DNA of 64,000 nucleotides from assembly GCF_001517625.2 (NCBI RefSeq), contig NZ_LN999828.1, positions 1,256,303-1,320,302 of the forward strand, given 5' to 3'. A program made the translations under genes and the position numbers. The first letter of the stretch is position 1. Each line of letters starts with the position of its first letter. Shown here piece after piece: positions 44,070 through 52,845 of this stretch. A model generated the notes under the pieces. That model made no database searches and was not told the DNA's origin. It saw nothing but the letters and a program-made list of their open reading frames with translations. Source of the stretch: Clostridium sp. AT4. Lineage in GTDB: Bacteria > Bacillota > Clostridia > Lachnospirales > Lachnospiraceae.

Positions 44070-44822
44070 CTAACTGTCAATTTCACTCATCTTTGCATCC
44101 GCCAGAGCTTTTAAGCGCTGGTACTGGCTGCTGTCCATAGTGATATTCCATCCTTTTTTTGTAATATATCCTTCTGATACCAGACTCTTGATCGCTCTGG
44201 TGATCGTCCGTTCTGAAAGGCCTGTCATCTCAGAAAAATCCTTTCGGCTGATATAGGCGCTGTATGTTCCATTTTCCTCATAGGATTTATATAATTTGAT
44301 CAATACCTGATAAACCCGCTGATTTCCGGACAACAGCACATACAGCCGTTCTTTTCTTGCCTGCTCCAGAAGATAATTGACAATTTCCTTTGTTTCCATC
44401 TGAAATGCATTGCTGTCGCTTTTCAGCCATCGCTCATACTGGTCTCTTCCAATCCGCAGGAAAATACTTTTTTCCACTGCTGCAAGAGAGGTCTTATACC
44501 GCTCCATTCCGCCTAAAATTTCCATCACCCCAAAAAGTTCAATAGGATAAAACTGAAAGAAACCATATACGGCCTCCTGTACCCGGTAGTCAACCGCAGA
44601 CACCTGTCCCTGTAACAGCACATAAACGCGTTCTGCCGGCTCTCCCTCATGGATAAAAACAGTCCCTGCCGGAACCTCGATCACCTGAAACTGTTCCAGC
44701 AGCCAACGGGGAGCGCCTGCAAAATACTGTTTCAGATAATCCACCTTTTCCGGATTCAGCTTTTCAATCTGCTTCTGAGTTTCTATATTCAGTTTCTTAA
44801 TCTGCTTTTGTGTTTCCTTCAT
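44070..44822 (-). CDS. Crp/Fnr-family transcriptional regulator
   Basis: Only transcription factor in the nucleoside block (250 residues). A cyclic-nucleotide-binding-like barrel (about residues 30-140; GTVFIHEGEPAERVYVLLQG) is followed by a winged HTH with recognition helix region MTGLSERTITRAIKSLVSEGY. There is no N-terminal cysteine cluster, so it is not a canonical iron-sulphur FNR; its effector is unknown. The N-terminus contains a tandem repeat (TQKQIKKLN, TQKQIEKLN). The start used is ATG 44822 with AGGGA upstream. It is encoded directly before udp. Confidence 0.92.
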   Translation of the reverse strand: MKETQKQIKKLNIETQKQIEKLNPEKVDYLKQYFAGAPRWLLEQFQVIEVPAGTVFIHEGEPAERVYVLLQGQVSAVDYRVQEAVYGFFQFYPIELFGVMEILGGMERYKTSLAAVEKSIFLRIGRDQYERWLKSDSNAFQMETKEIVNYLLEQARKERLYVLLSGNQRVYQVLIKLYKSYEENGTYSAYISRKDFSEMTGLSERTITRAIKSLVSEGYITKKGWNITMDSSQYQRLKALADAKMSEIDS

Positions 44823-44890
44823 AAAGGATTCCCTTTTGTATATTTCTTCCATTTAACTTGTTTTCATCATATCACATTTTCACAAAGAAT

Positions 44891-44911
44891 AAAAGGACAT
44901 ATGTCACTTTT
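44891..44911. promoter_or_regulatory. Palindrome upstream of the Crp/Fnr regulator gene
   Basis: The perfect 10-base palindrome GACATATGTC (44896-44905) is flanked by AAAAG and CTTTT, giving an imperfect 21-base dyad about 70 bases before the regulator's start. A TATGAT-type -10 lies between it and the gene. It is a candidate autoregulatory site. Confidence 0.5.
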
Positions 44912-44944
44912 CAAAAAGGAAAAAGAGTTTTTTTGATGTTTGGC

Positions 44945-44982
44945 ACAAAAAACCACCATATTTTTTTGCGTATATGGTGGTT
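44945..44982 (-). terminator. Terminator of the pepT-symporter unit
   Basis: An 11-base perfect stem (AACCACCATAT / ATATGGTGGTT) with a ten-base loop lies 35 bases after the symporter stop and is followed by a T-run on the minus strand. A-runs and T-runs on both sides suggest it works in both directions. Confidence 0.88.
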
Positions 44983-45016
44983 TTTACCTATAGCTATATA
45001 AAATTACTGTTTCTGC

Positions 45017-46441
45017 TTACTTTTCAGATTCTTCACTTCTTTTATATACCTCTTCCAGAGGAATCTTTGCGCCATTCTGCGTTATGGCGCTTACAAGGAA
45101 GATTGCTATAAAAGCCAGGGGCACAGAGATGATCGCACTCTGGACGCCGCCCGGAGAACGTAAGACCACATCCCAGATGATCGTCGTCACCGCTCCGGTG
45201 ATGATGCCTGCCAGACCGCCTGCCTTGGTTGCTTTTTTATAAAACAGCGCACAGATCAGGGCCGGTGTAATGGTTGCTCCATACATGGTATAGGCATACA
45301 TCTGAACGGAAAGGATATCCGGGAAATAAAAGCCCAGAACAAACGCCAGAAAAGCCACAAGGACAATGGAAATACGAAGCATATTCAGTTTCTGCTTATC
45401 ATCCGCATCCTTTTTGATCAGGCGCACCCATACGTCATAAGTCAGGTTGGAAGCCGTCGACAGAAGATAGGAGTCACCCGTAGTAATAACAAAACTCATG
45501 CAGGCAGCCATTACGATACCGCCTAAAACCGTAGGAAGCTTCTGTGCTGCCAGCTGGAATAAAATGGTATCTGCAGAATCGTTGGTTGGATACAGAGGAA
45601 TGGCACAGGTTACAAGACCGATAATCAGGGCACATACAACAACCTCTGCAATTACAAGGCCCACATTGGATTTGCGGGCGGTGCGGCTGTCTTTTGCGGA
45701 ACTGAACCGCTGGATCATGTTCTGATCACCCAGCACCAAAAACAGCGTTGGCAGCACATAGCCCAGCACCTGAGCAATATTCATAGTTCCAAAGATGGAA
45801 TTTTTCTCTGCGGGAACCTGAGCCAGTACGCCGCCAAAGCCACCGAAATCCCCGCTCAGATATAAAATGCCGAACATGAAGCCAAACACCATCATAAAAG
45901 CAGATAAAGCATCCGTATATGCCACGCTGACCATACCGCCGATCAGAGCCAGAAGCGCCATAAATATCACGCAGATCACAGTGGAGGTGATAAAATCAAT
46001 GCCGCTGGTAATCATAAAGATATTGCCGGCTGCCTTAAACTGGGAAGCTGTGGTTCCGATATACGCCAGAATAATGCAGATTGCAGCCAGATTTCTGGCA
46101 GCTGCTCCGTAGCGCAGCTCAAACAGCTCCGGAATAGTATATGTGGTACTTTTGCGGACTGCTCCTGAAATAAAATAAAGAACGATCATTCCGATCGGAG
46201 CTCCTGCAAACAGCAGGATACCAAACAGAGGTCCGTTTTTATAAACCAGGCCTGCGGAACCCGAAATACCGCCGCCGCCGCACCATGTAGCAAGCAGCGT
46301 TCCCACTAATACGATCATGGGAAGGCGTCTTCCCGCTACCGCAAAGTCATCTGAGCTTTTTACCATTTTTCTTTTTAAATAAAGACTCACTCCCACCATC
46401 AGGAGCAGATAGCCCACTACGAATAAAAACCGTACATCCAT
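45017..46441 (-). CDS. Sodium:solute symporter family protein
   Basis: Membrane transporter of the SSS family (474 residues, about 12-13 hydrophobic segments) coupling sodium influx to solute uptake. The N-terminal segment SSDDFAVAGRRLPMIVLVGT and the following glycine-rich ATWCGGGGISGSAG are typical of the first helices. GDQNMIQRFSSAKDSRTARK is the conserved loop after helix 7. The solute is unknown; its location between pepT and the nucleoside genes leaves amino acid, peptide-derived or nucleobase substrates open. It is 53 bases downstream of pepT and probably co-transcribed. Confidence 0.92.
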   Translation of the reverse strand: MDVRFLFVVGYLLLMVGVSLYLKRKMVKSSDDFAVAGRRLPMIVLVGTLLATWCGGGGISGSAGLVYKNGPLFGILLFAGAPIGMIVLYFISGAVRKSTTYTIPELFELRYGAAARNLAAICIILAYIGTTASQFKAAGNIFMITSGIDFITSTVICVIFMALLALIGGMVSVAYTDALSAFMMVFGFMFGILYLSGDFGGFGGVLAQVPAEKNSIFGTMNIAQVLGYVLPTLFLVLGDQNMIQRFSSAKDSRTARKSNVGLVIAEVVVCALIIGLVTCAIPLYPTNDSADTILFQLAAQKLPTVLGGIVMAACMSFVITTGDSYLLSTASNLTYDVWVRLIKKDADDKQKLNMLRISIVLVAFLAFVLGFYFPDILSVQMYAYTMYGATITPALICALFYKKATKAGGLAGIITGAVTTIIWDVVLRSPGGVQSAIISVPLAFIAIFLVSAITQNGAKIPLEEVYKRSEESEK

Positions 46442-46494
46442 ATCATTTTCCTCTCTTTTATCATACCTGTTCCATCTGCATTTTTATCCGAACA

Positions 46495-47742
46495 TTATTC
46501 CTTATGGGCTGCATAAAGCTTCAGCAGCCGGATCAGGATCTCCACATTTTTCGCCATAGCCTGGATGGAAACAAACTCAAATCTGCCATGAGCATTTTCA
46601 TAACCTGCTGTAATGTTGGGGCATGGAAGACCCATCTGGGAAATCCAGGAACCGTCTGTGCCGCCTCTCATTGCGATCTCAAAGGGCTCCACTCCGCATT
46701 CTTTCATAGCCTGCTTGCAGTAGTCGATCATAAACGGAACCTTTTTGATGACTTCCCGCATGCTGTAATAAATGCTGTCCCATTTAAGCTCCACGGTTCC
46801 CTCACCATAGCGCCGGTTCAGCTCCTCTATGCAGGATATAACATAGGCTTTTCTCTCCTCGTACCGATCCAGCTCATGATCCCGAACCAGACAGCGGATA
46901 TAGGTCTTTTCAACAGTTCCTTCAAAAACAAAGGGATGAAAATACCCTTCCCTTCCTTCTGTAAACTGAGGCCGTTCCAGAGCCGGGAGCATAGCCATAA
47001 ATTCTCCACCGATCTCCACTGCATTTTTCATAATGCCCTTGGCTGTTCCCGGATGAACACTCAGGCCATGGATAGTCAACTGAGCTTCCGCACCGTTGAA
47101 GGTTTCATACACCAGACCGCCCAGGGCGTCTCCGTCCATGGTATATGCAAGATCTGCCCCAAAACGCTCTACGCTGAAATTTTCCGTGCTGCGCGCGATC
47201 TCCTCATCCGGAGTAAAGCACAGCTTGATCGGACCGTGAGGAATTTCAGGATGGCGGCAGAAAAACTCTGCCATTGTCATAATCGATGCTACCGCAGCCT
47301 TATCATCTCCTCCTAAGAGCGTGGTTCCATCTGTAAAAACAAGATCTTCTCCCACATATTTTCTAAGTGTAGGATAGTCATCTTCCCTCATAAGGATATT
47401 CTGTTCTTTATTTAACATCACATCCCCACCTGGATACTTTTCAAAAACCCATGGCTTTACATCTGTGCCGTCTGCATCCGGAGAAGTATCCATGTGGGCT
47501 ACAAAGCCAATAGACAAGCCTGTTCCATCCGGCATCGTAGACGGGATGGACGCATAAACCAGACCTTCTTCTGTCAGCTCTGCATCCGTTACTCCCAATG
47601 AAATCAGCTCATCTCTAAGCATCCGCCCCAGATTTTTCTGCTTCATCGTGCTGGGAGCTGTAGAGGAACCAGCCTGAGACTGGGTATCAACCTTTACATA
47701 GCGGATAAAACGTTCCTTCACCTGTTCATAAAATTCAGACAT
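46495..47742 (-). CDS. pepT: Peptidase T (tripeptide aminopeptidase)
   Basis: M20-family dizinc aminopeptidase removing N-terminal residues from tripeptides in the cytoplasm (415 residues from this start). Zinc ligands are visible in FVAHMDTSPDADG (His), LLGGDDKAAVASI (bridging Asp), TPDEEIARSTENF (catalytic and metal Glu) and MRGGTDGSWISQMGL. The start used is the ATG at 47742 with AAGGAGGGG upstream. A promoter at 47781-47809 reads into it. The symporter gene follows. Confidence 0.96.
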   Translation of the reverse strand: MSEFYEQVKERFIRYVKVDTQSQAGSSTAPSTMKQKNLGRMLRDELISLGVTDAELTEEGLVYASIPSTMPDGTGLSIGFVAHMDTSPDADGTDVKPWVFEKYPGGDVMLNKEQNILMREDDYPTLRKYVGEDLVFTDGTTLLGGDDKAAVASIMTMAEFFCRHPEIPHGPIKLCFTPDEEIARSTENFSVERFGADLAYTMDGDALGGLVYETFNGAEAQLTIHGLSVHPGTAKGIMKNAVEIGGEFMAMLPALERPQFTEGREGYFHPFVFEGTVEKTYIRCLVRDHELDRYEERKAYVISCIEELNRRYGEGTVELKWDSIYYSMREVIKKVPFMIDYCKQAMKECGVEPFEIAMRGGTDGSWISQMGLPCPNITAGYENAHGRFEFVSIQAMAKNVEILIRLLKLYAAHKE

Positions 47743-47780
47743 ATATGAAATTCCCCTCCTTATTTTCATGTATAAGCATA

Positions 47781-47809
47781 ATATTAAAGCTGATTCCTGT
47801 ATTTGTCAA
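47781..47809 (-). promoter_or_regulatory. pepT promoter
   Basis: On the minus strand, a perfect TTGACA (47804-47809) and TAATAT (47781-47786) have a 17-base spacer, about 40 bases before the pepT start. A terminator for the upstream importer A lies behind it. Confidence 0.65.
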
Positions 47810-47876
47810 TCAATTATTTATAACGTTAAAGGTTTAAATCAAATGAGAGGACGTGGATAACCACCAGATGCGCATC

Positions 47877-47913
47877 GAAAAAAGAGGCCACCAGACAGCG
47901 ATCCGTCTGGTGG
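47877..47913 (-). terminator. Terminator of importer A operon
   Basis: A perfect nine-base stem CCACCAGAC / GTCTGGTGG with an eight-base loop is followed on the minus strand by CCTCTTTTTT, 22 bases after the ATPase stop. A second partial copy, CCACCAGATG, lies about 26 bases further on. Confidence 0.9.
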
Positions 47914-47935
47914 TCTGCATCATGAATGCGTCTGT

Positions 47936-49453
47936 TTATTTTTCTTCTGTAAGACCTGCCATCATAGGACCTAACGTTTCTCTGGAAGCATCCTTCTGAT
48001 CCACGATTCCCATGATCCTGCCTTCAAACATAACCATAATACGATCCGAAAGCTCAATCAGCTCATCCAGTTCCGTAGAAACCATAAGCACCGCTGTGCC
48101 TCGGTCTCTCTGTTCCATGATTTTAGACTGGATATACTTGGTTGCGCCAATATCCAGACCTCTGGAGGGGTGGACTGCCACAAGAAGCTTGGGCGTACGG
48201 TCTAACTCACGTCCTACCACAAATTTCTGCTGGTTTCCGCCAGAAAGATTAATCGCCTGCTCCTTGATCGTAGGTGTCTTTACCTTAAAAAGCTGACAGA
48301 TCTTCTTACTGTGATCTGCGATCCATTTCCAGTTCAGGAATTTATGCAGAGAAAACAGCTTCTGATCATAGCTTACCAGGATCAGGTTTTCCTCTATGGA
48401 CATAGCCCCTACCATACCGTATTTATGGCGGTCCTCCGGGATATGGGCCACATCCAGGTTTAATATCTGCTTTGGTGTATAGTTAGTCGTATCAGTATCA
48501 CAGATCATAATCTTTCCCTCGGAAGGTTTTCTGAGTCCTGTAATACACTGGATCAGTTCTGACTGTCCGTTTCCGTCTACACCGCAGACGCCTAAAATCT
48601 CACCGCCCTGAAGTTCAAAGCTTACATCCTTTACCGCTGGAAGCCCCCTGTCATTTAAACAGGTCAGATGCTCTACCCGAAGGCGTTCTCCCGTATATTC
48701 CGGCGGTTTGCGCTCCGTTTTTAACTCTACCTGGTGGCCTACCATGAGATTTGCCAGTTCCTGTCGGTTATGTACTTCAGAGATCTCCACCGTAGCTGCC
48801 AGCTTGCCCTGGCGCAGAACCGTACAGCGGTCGCAGATTTTCATGATCTCATTCAGCTTATGGCTGATAAAGATAACGGTGTGGCCTTCACTTGTAAGCT
48901 TATTCATCATGTCAAACAGACCATCTACCTCGTCCGGCGTGAGAACAGCTGTAGGCTCGTCCAGGATCAGAAGCTTTGCATCGCGGTAAAGAGCCTTTAA
49001 AATCTCCAGTCGCTGCTGCTGGCCGACAGAAAGCTGCTCGACTCTCACCCAGGGATCGATTTCCATGTTATAGCGTTTTCCAAGCTCTGTAAAGCGTTCT
49101 GCCGCCGCTTTTAAATCCAGGACCTGTTTATTTTCCTTTAGGCCAAGAACCACATTTTCGATTACGGTCAGGGCCGGAATCAGCATAAAATGCTGATGCA
49201 CCATTCCAATTCCCAGAGCAATGGCCTGTTTTGGATCATTGATCACAACCTTCTGCCCGTTAAACCAGATTTCGCCCTCATAGCTGTCGTACATACCGTA
49301 CAGACAGTTCATAAGGGTTGATTTTCCGGCTCCGTTTTCACCCAAAAGAGCATGAACCTCGCCTTTTTTTACACTCAGATTCACATCTTCATTGGCAACT
49401 ACCGAAGCAAAGCGCTTGGTAATGTGCTTCATTTCCAAAATATACTCTGACAT
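47936..49453 (-). CDS. Nucleoside-type ABC transporter ATPase with two nucleotide-binding domains (importer A)
   Basis: Duplicated ABC ATPase (505 residues) energising importer A. First domain: Walker A GENGAGKSTLMNCLYGMY, signature LSVGQQQRLEILKAL and Walker B LLILDEPTAVLTPDE. Second domain: degenerate loop GVDGNGQSELIQCI and signature LSGGNQQKFVVGREL. The start used is the ATG at 49453 with a G-rich site upstream; the in-frame extension to 49522 overlaps the permease. It is the last gene of a complete binding protein-permease-permease-ATPase operon and is clearly diverged from the importer B ATPase. Confidence 0.94.
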   Translation of the reverse strand: MSEYILEMKHITKRFASVVANEDVNLSVKKGEVHALLGENGAGKSTLMNCLYGMYDSYEGEIWFNGQKVVINDPKQAIALGIGMVHQHFMLIPALTVIENVVLGLKENKQVLDLKAAAERFTELGKRYNMEIDPWVRVEQLSVGQQQRLEILKALYRDAKLLILDEPTAVLTPDEVDGLFDMMNKLTSEGHTVIFISHKLNEIMKICDRCTVLRQGKLAATVEISEVHNRQELANLMVGHQVELKTERKPPEYTGERLRVEHLTCLNDRGLPAVKDVSFELQGGEILGVCGVDGNGQSELIQCITGLRKPSEGKIMICDTDTTNYTPKQILNLDVAHIPEDRHKYGMVGAMSIEENLILVSYDQKLFSLHKFLNWKWIADHSKKICQLFKVKTPTIKEQAINLSGGNQQKFVVGRELDRTPKLLVAVHPSRGLDIGATKYIQSKIMEQRDRGTAVLMVSTELDELIELSDRIMVMFEGRIMGIVDQKDASRETLGPMMAGLTEEK

Positions 49454-49466
49454 CCTGTTTTCCCCC

Positions 49467-50375
49467 CTATTCCTTTCTGTAAGCAACACCGCTGCAGGCC
49501 GGTTTATTGCTGCGCTTTGCAAACATACACAGTGCTACTATGGTGATGAAATAAGGAAGCATATTTAAGAACTGGTAATAGCTTCCGATGCCGGTTGTCA
49601 GCAGACGGTATTTTAACGCATCTGCCGCGCCAAACAGCAGCGCAGCCCAAAGTACCGTCTTGGGGGAATAATTTCCGAATACGCACACAGCCAGGGCCAT
49701 AAAGCCTTTGCCAGAAACCATGCCCTCTGTAAAGGAAGAAAGCTGCCCCATGGAAACAAAAGAGCCTGCAAAGCCTGCCATCATGCCGGAAAACAGAACG
49801 GCTCCATAGCGAATGCGGAATACATTGATACCCACCGTATCACAGGCCTTGGGATACTCTCCCACTGCTCTTACCTTAAGGCCGATATTGGTGCGCTGAA
49901 GGACAAACCAGCATACCGGTACGCTTAAAAAAGCCAGATAAACGGGAAATGACCAGTTAAACAGCACTTCTCCCAAAATAGGAATCTTTGACAGTCCGGG
50001 AATAGGGATGGCTTCATAACCGGCTACCTTCTCACCATTTAACAGAAGCCTGTTTAATGTGATGGTAAAGCCGCCTGCGAAAATATTAAAGGCAGTTCCT
50101 ACTACGATCTGATTGGAACGCAGGGTAATGGTAAAAAAAGCAAAGATCAGAGCCATAGCAAAGCCGCCTGCAATTGCTAAAAGAGCTCCCATGGCAGAGG
50201 AACCCGTAAGAGCCGCGCCAAGACAGCCCAAAAGAGCTCCTACCAGCATAATACCCTCTGTTCCGATATTTACGATACCGGCCCGCTCGCTGAAAACCAG
50301 TCCAAGAGCAGCCAGAAGAAGCGGTGTGGCAGTTCTGATATCCGCTGTCAGAAAGTTAGTAATAAAATCAGCCAT
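49467..50375 (-). CDS. Nucleoside-type ABC transporter permease, second subunit (importer A)
   Basis: Permease (302 residues) of the YufQ type with about nine hydrophobic segments. The signature GIVNIGTEGIMLVGALLGCL occurs near residue 35, and SGMMAGFAGSFVSMGQLSSF near the coupling helix. The start used is the ATG at 50375, 7 bases after AGGAGGT, overlapping the preceding permease gene by eight bases. It corresponds to the 36026-36961 permease of importer B. Confidence 0.92.
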   Translation of the reverse strand: MADFITNFLTADIRTATPLLLAALGLVFSERAGIVNIGTEGIMLVGALLGCLGAALTGSSAMGALLAIAGGFAMALIFAFFTITLRSNQIVVGTAFNIFAGGFTITLNRLLLNGEKVAGYEAIPIPGLSKIPILGEVLFNWSFPVYLAFLSVPVCWFVLQRTNIGLKVRAVGEYPKACDTVGINVFRIRYGAVLFSGMMAGFAGSFVSMGQLSSFTEGMVSGKGFMALAVCVFGNYSPKTVLWAALLFGAADALKYRLLTTGIGSYYQFLNMLPYFITIVALCMFAKRSNKPACSGVAYRKE

Positions 50376-51465
50376 GGTTTTCACCTCCTGTTACCCCGTG
50401 GGCTTTTTCTTTCTGTAACTTCCTGCCAAACCAGATAAACAGTTCCCGGCTGACAGCAAAGATAATGATCATACCCTGGATCATATAAATAGAAGCAGAA
50501 GGAACCTTTGCAAGCAGCTGCATCTTCACACCTCCTGCATTGAGGGCTCCGAACAGAATACCCGATACGATGATCCCCACCGGGCTGCAGCCGCCAAGAA
50601 GGGCCACTGCAACACCGCTGAAGCCAAAGTTATTGGAAAAGCCCTCTGTAAGGAAGTACTGCAGGCCGATAATATTGATAATACCGCCAAGACCCGCAAA
50701 GCCACCTGCCAAAAACATGGACAAGATAGAGTTGACGGGGATATTCATACCGGAATACCGGCCTGCGTTGGGATTCATGCCAATCACACGCATCTCATAG
50801 CCTCTGGTCGTCTTCCACATGAATACATAGTAAATGAGCACTGCGATCAAAGCAAAGATGATACCCAGATGAAGCCTGGTCTGAGGAAGAATGATCGGAA
50901 GCTTCACTGCATCTACAACGGAAGGCATACGGGGCGCAGCTCCCGGAGTTGCATCACGGAAAGGCGGATTTGTCACGCAGAAACTTACAAACTCCAGAGC
51001 AATATAATTGAGCATGATCGTGGTGATCAGCTCACTGGCTCCAAATTTCATCTTTAAAACCGCAACGATCAATCCCCACAAAGCACCGCCGATAAAGCCG
51101 CACAGAAGAACGAACAAGATATGGATCACTGGCGGAAGTCCATGGATATGGGAGCCGGCCAGAGAACCCAGAATCGCTCCGATATAAAGCTGCCCCTCCG
51201 CGCCCAGGTTTACCATACCGCAGCGCAGGGCAATAGCATAGCTGAGAGCAGTGAAAATAAGAGGGGTTGTCTGGATCAGGGTTTCTGCAATGGAGTTTTT
51301 GCTTCCAAATGCCCCCTTTAACAAGCTGGAATACGCTTTTCCTGCATCATAGCCCATAGCTGACAGTATGACCGCTCCCAGCACCAGCGCAACGACAATT
51401 GAGGCAAGCGGAAAGGTTAATTCCTTTAATTTTTTCACAATTTCTTTCTGCATATCTTTTTCCAT
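50368..51465 (-). CDS. Nucleoside-type ABC transporter permease, first subunit (importer A)
   Basis: Permease (365 residues) of the YufP type. It has a first transmembrane helix with a following loop, then the core segment GMVNLGAEGQLYIGAILGSL near residue 85, FLAGGFAGLGGIINIIGL and VALLGGCSPVGIIVSGILF. It starts 78 bases after the binding protein's stop and overlaps the next permease. Paired with that permease it forms the channel of importer A. Confidence 0.92.
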   Translation of the reverse strand: MEKDMQKEIVKKLKELTFPLASIVVALVLGAVILSAMGYDAGKAYSSLLKGAFGSKNSIAETLIQTTPLIFTALSYAIALRCGMVNLGAEGQLYIGAILGSLAGSHIHGLPPVIHILFVLLCGFIGGALWGLIVAVLKMKFGASELITTIMLNYIALEFVSFCVTNPPFRDATPGAAPRMPSVVDAVKLPIILPQTRLHLGIIFALIAVLIYYVFMWKTTRGYEMRVIGMNPNAGRYSGMNIPVNSILSMFLAGGFAGLGGIINIIGLQYFLTEGFSNNFGFSGVAVALLGGCSPVGIIVSGILFGALNAGGVKMQLLAKVPSASIYMIQGMIIIFAVSRELFIWFGRKLQKEKAHGVTGGENHG

Positions 51466-51543
51466 CCTTTTGTTCAGGCACTTTTGACAAAAGGAGCTGC
51501 CAGAAACGTTCCTGACAGCTCCAATTCAATGACCATGGTTCAA

Positions 51544-52602
51544 TTACTGAAGAGAAATCTCAACCTCTCCCTTTGCCATCTTGTCAATGGTTTCCTGAAG
51601 CCTTGTCTTTGCTTCATCGTTTACATCACCGAACCACTCGGTTGCATAAACAACACCCTTGTTTGCTCCATAGGTTTCTACCTCGGTTGGATTTAACTCA
51701 CCCTTTGCATATGCGTCAAAGGTAGACTTAATTGCAATGGCAACATCCTTTACAATGATAATTTTAGTAGCAGTAGGAGCAGATGATTCCTGTCCAAGGC
51801 CGCAGCCAACCGCCATAACGCCTTTCTCCTCTCCTGCTTCCATGATGCCTACGCTGGCGTCATTTGCCATAGGAGAAATAACATCGGCTCCGCCCTCGAT
51901 GATTGAGATGGCAGTTTCCTTTGCCTGGTTTACATCTGTAAAGCTTCCCGTGTTGATGCGGGTTGCTTCTACATTCAAGCCGTAGGTGGAATTGACATAG
52001 TCAACACCCTGCTGGAAACCGGAGGATCCCAGCTTAATGGGATTGATCTCCTGTCCGCCTACAAAGCCAACCTTTCCAGTCTCAGACAGGAGAGCTGCTG
52101 CAACACCCTGCAAAAAGCCCTGCTCCTCATCTGCGATGCGGACAGAAATAAAGTTGCCGTCTACGATGGTTCCGTTGATCTGTACAAAGGTTGTATCCGG
52201 GAAATCCTTTGCAACAGGAGTACAGTAATCCTGATAGGAGTTCGTTGTCAGATAAACCAGGTTAAAGCCCTCAGAAGCGTATGTACGGGCTGCCTCAGCC
52301 GCATCTGTATCGCTGATATTTTCCATATAGGCAATTTCAGCACCGGCTTCTTCGATGGACTTTAATCCATTATACTGAGTTTCGTTCCAGTTTCCATCGT
52401 TGATCGCTCCGCCAAAGATAGCTGCAACTTTTAAGCCGGAAGCATCCTTCGCCTCTTTGCCTTCAGCGGCCTTGCCGCCCTCTTCCTTCGCTGCCTCGGT
52501 AGATGCCGGAGCTGCTGCAGACTCCTCTGTTTTGCTGCCACAAGCGGTCAGTGCTGTCATTGACATAGCTGCCGCAAGCATCAGTGCTGTTAATTTTTTC
52601 AT
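51544..52602 (-). CDS. BMP-family substrate-binding lipoprotein (importer A)
   Basis: Binding lipoprotein (352 residues) of the Bmp/PnrA family, first gene of importer A. The signal MKKLTALMLAAAMSMTALTACG ends in a lipobox cysteine. The mature start LKVAAIFGGAINDGNWNE is the family's ligand-binding region, with later segments KVGFVGGQEINPIKLGSSG and VISPMANDASVGIMEAGEE. The ligand is inferred to be a nucleoside. Strong AAGGAGG and promoter at 52683-52711. Confidence 0.93.
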   Translation of the reverse strand: MKKLTALMLAAAMSMTALTACGSKTEESAAAPASTEAAKEEGGKAAEGKEAKDASGLKVAAIFGGAINDGNWNETQYNGLKSIEEAGAEIAYMENISDTDAAEAARTYASEGFNLVYLTTNSYQDYCTPVAKDFPDTTFVQINGTIVDGNFISVRIADEEQGFLQGVAAALLSETGKVGFVGGQEINPIKLGSSGFQQGVDYVNSTYGLNVEATRINTGSFTDVNQAKETAISIIEGGADVISPMANDASVGIMEAGEEKGVMAVGCGLGQESSAPTATKIIIVKDVAIAIKSTFDAYAKGELNPTEVETYGANKGVVYATEWFGDVNDEAKTRLQETIDKMAKGEVEISLQ

Positions 52603-52682
52603 AAATCTGTCCTCCTTTTTGTTTTTCCCTCCTTTTTCGCAAGAAATGGGGATTTGAGAAACATCAATTACTTAACACCTCT

Positions 52683-52711
52683 ATTATGGCAAATCTGGAT
52701 AAAATTGTCAA
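52683..52711 (-). promoter_or_regulatory. Promoter of importer A operon
   Basis: On the minus strand, a perfect TTGACA (52706-52711) and CATAAT (52683-52688) have a 17-base spacer. The transcript leader to the start at 52602 is about 75 bases and purine-rich with two AGGAGG-like sites. No riboswitch fold was recognised in it. Confidence 0.8.
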
Positions 52712-52785
52712 TATATTAACTCTTTTTTTATAAAAAAGAACGAAAAACACGAAAAATAAAGGAAATAAAGCGAAATGCAGAAATT

Positions 52786-52822
52786 AAAAAAGATCTCCAG
52801 AATTGCTTCCGAAGATCTTTTT
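52786..52822 (-). terminator. Terminator after rpmF
   Basis: AAAAAGATCT and AGATCTTTTT, about 16 bases apart, form a stem 24 bases beyond the rpmF stop, with a T-run on the minus strand. It separates the pta-to-rpmF region from the nucleoside block, and its symmetry would allow action on both strands. Confidence 0.8.
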
Positions 52823-52845
52823 ATTTTTAATTGAGTAAGGAGAAA

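Noticed and set aside
52599-52664. A 21-codon leader reading frame ending in an ATGA overlap with the importer A binding protein gene
   Set aside because: It has no ribosome binding site before its ATG, and its codons are largely the purine-rich leader containing the real gene's binding sites. The overlap is probably chance.
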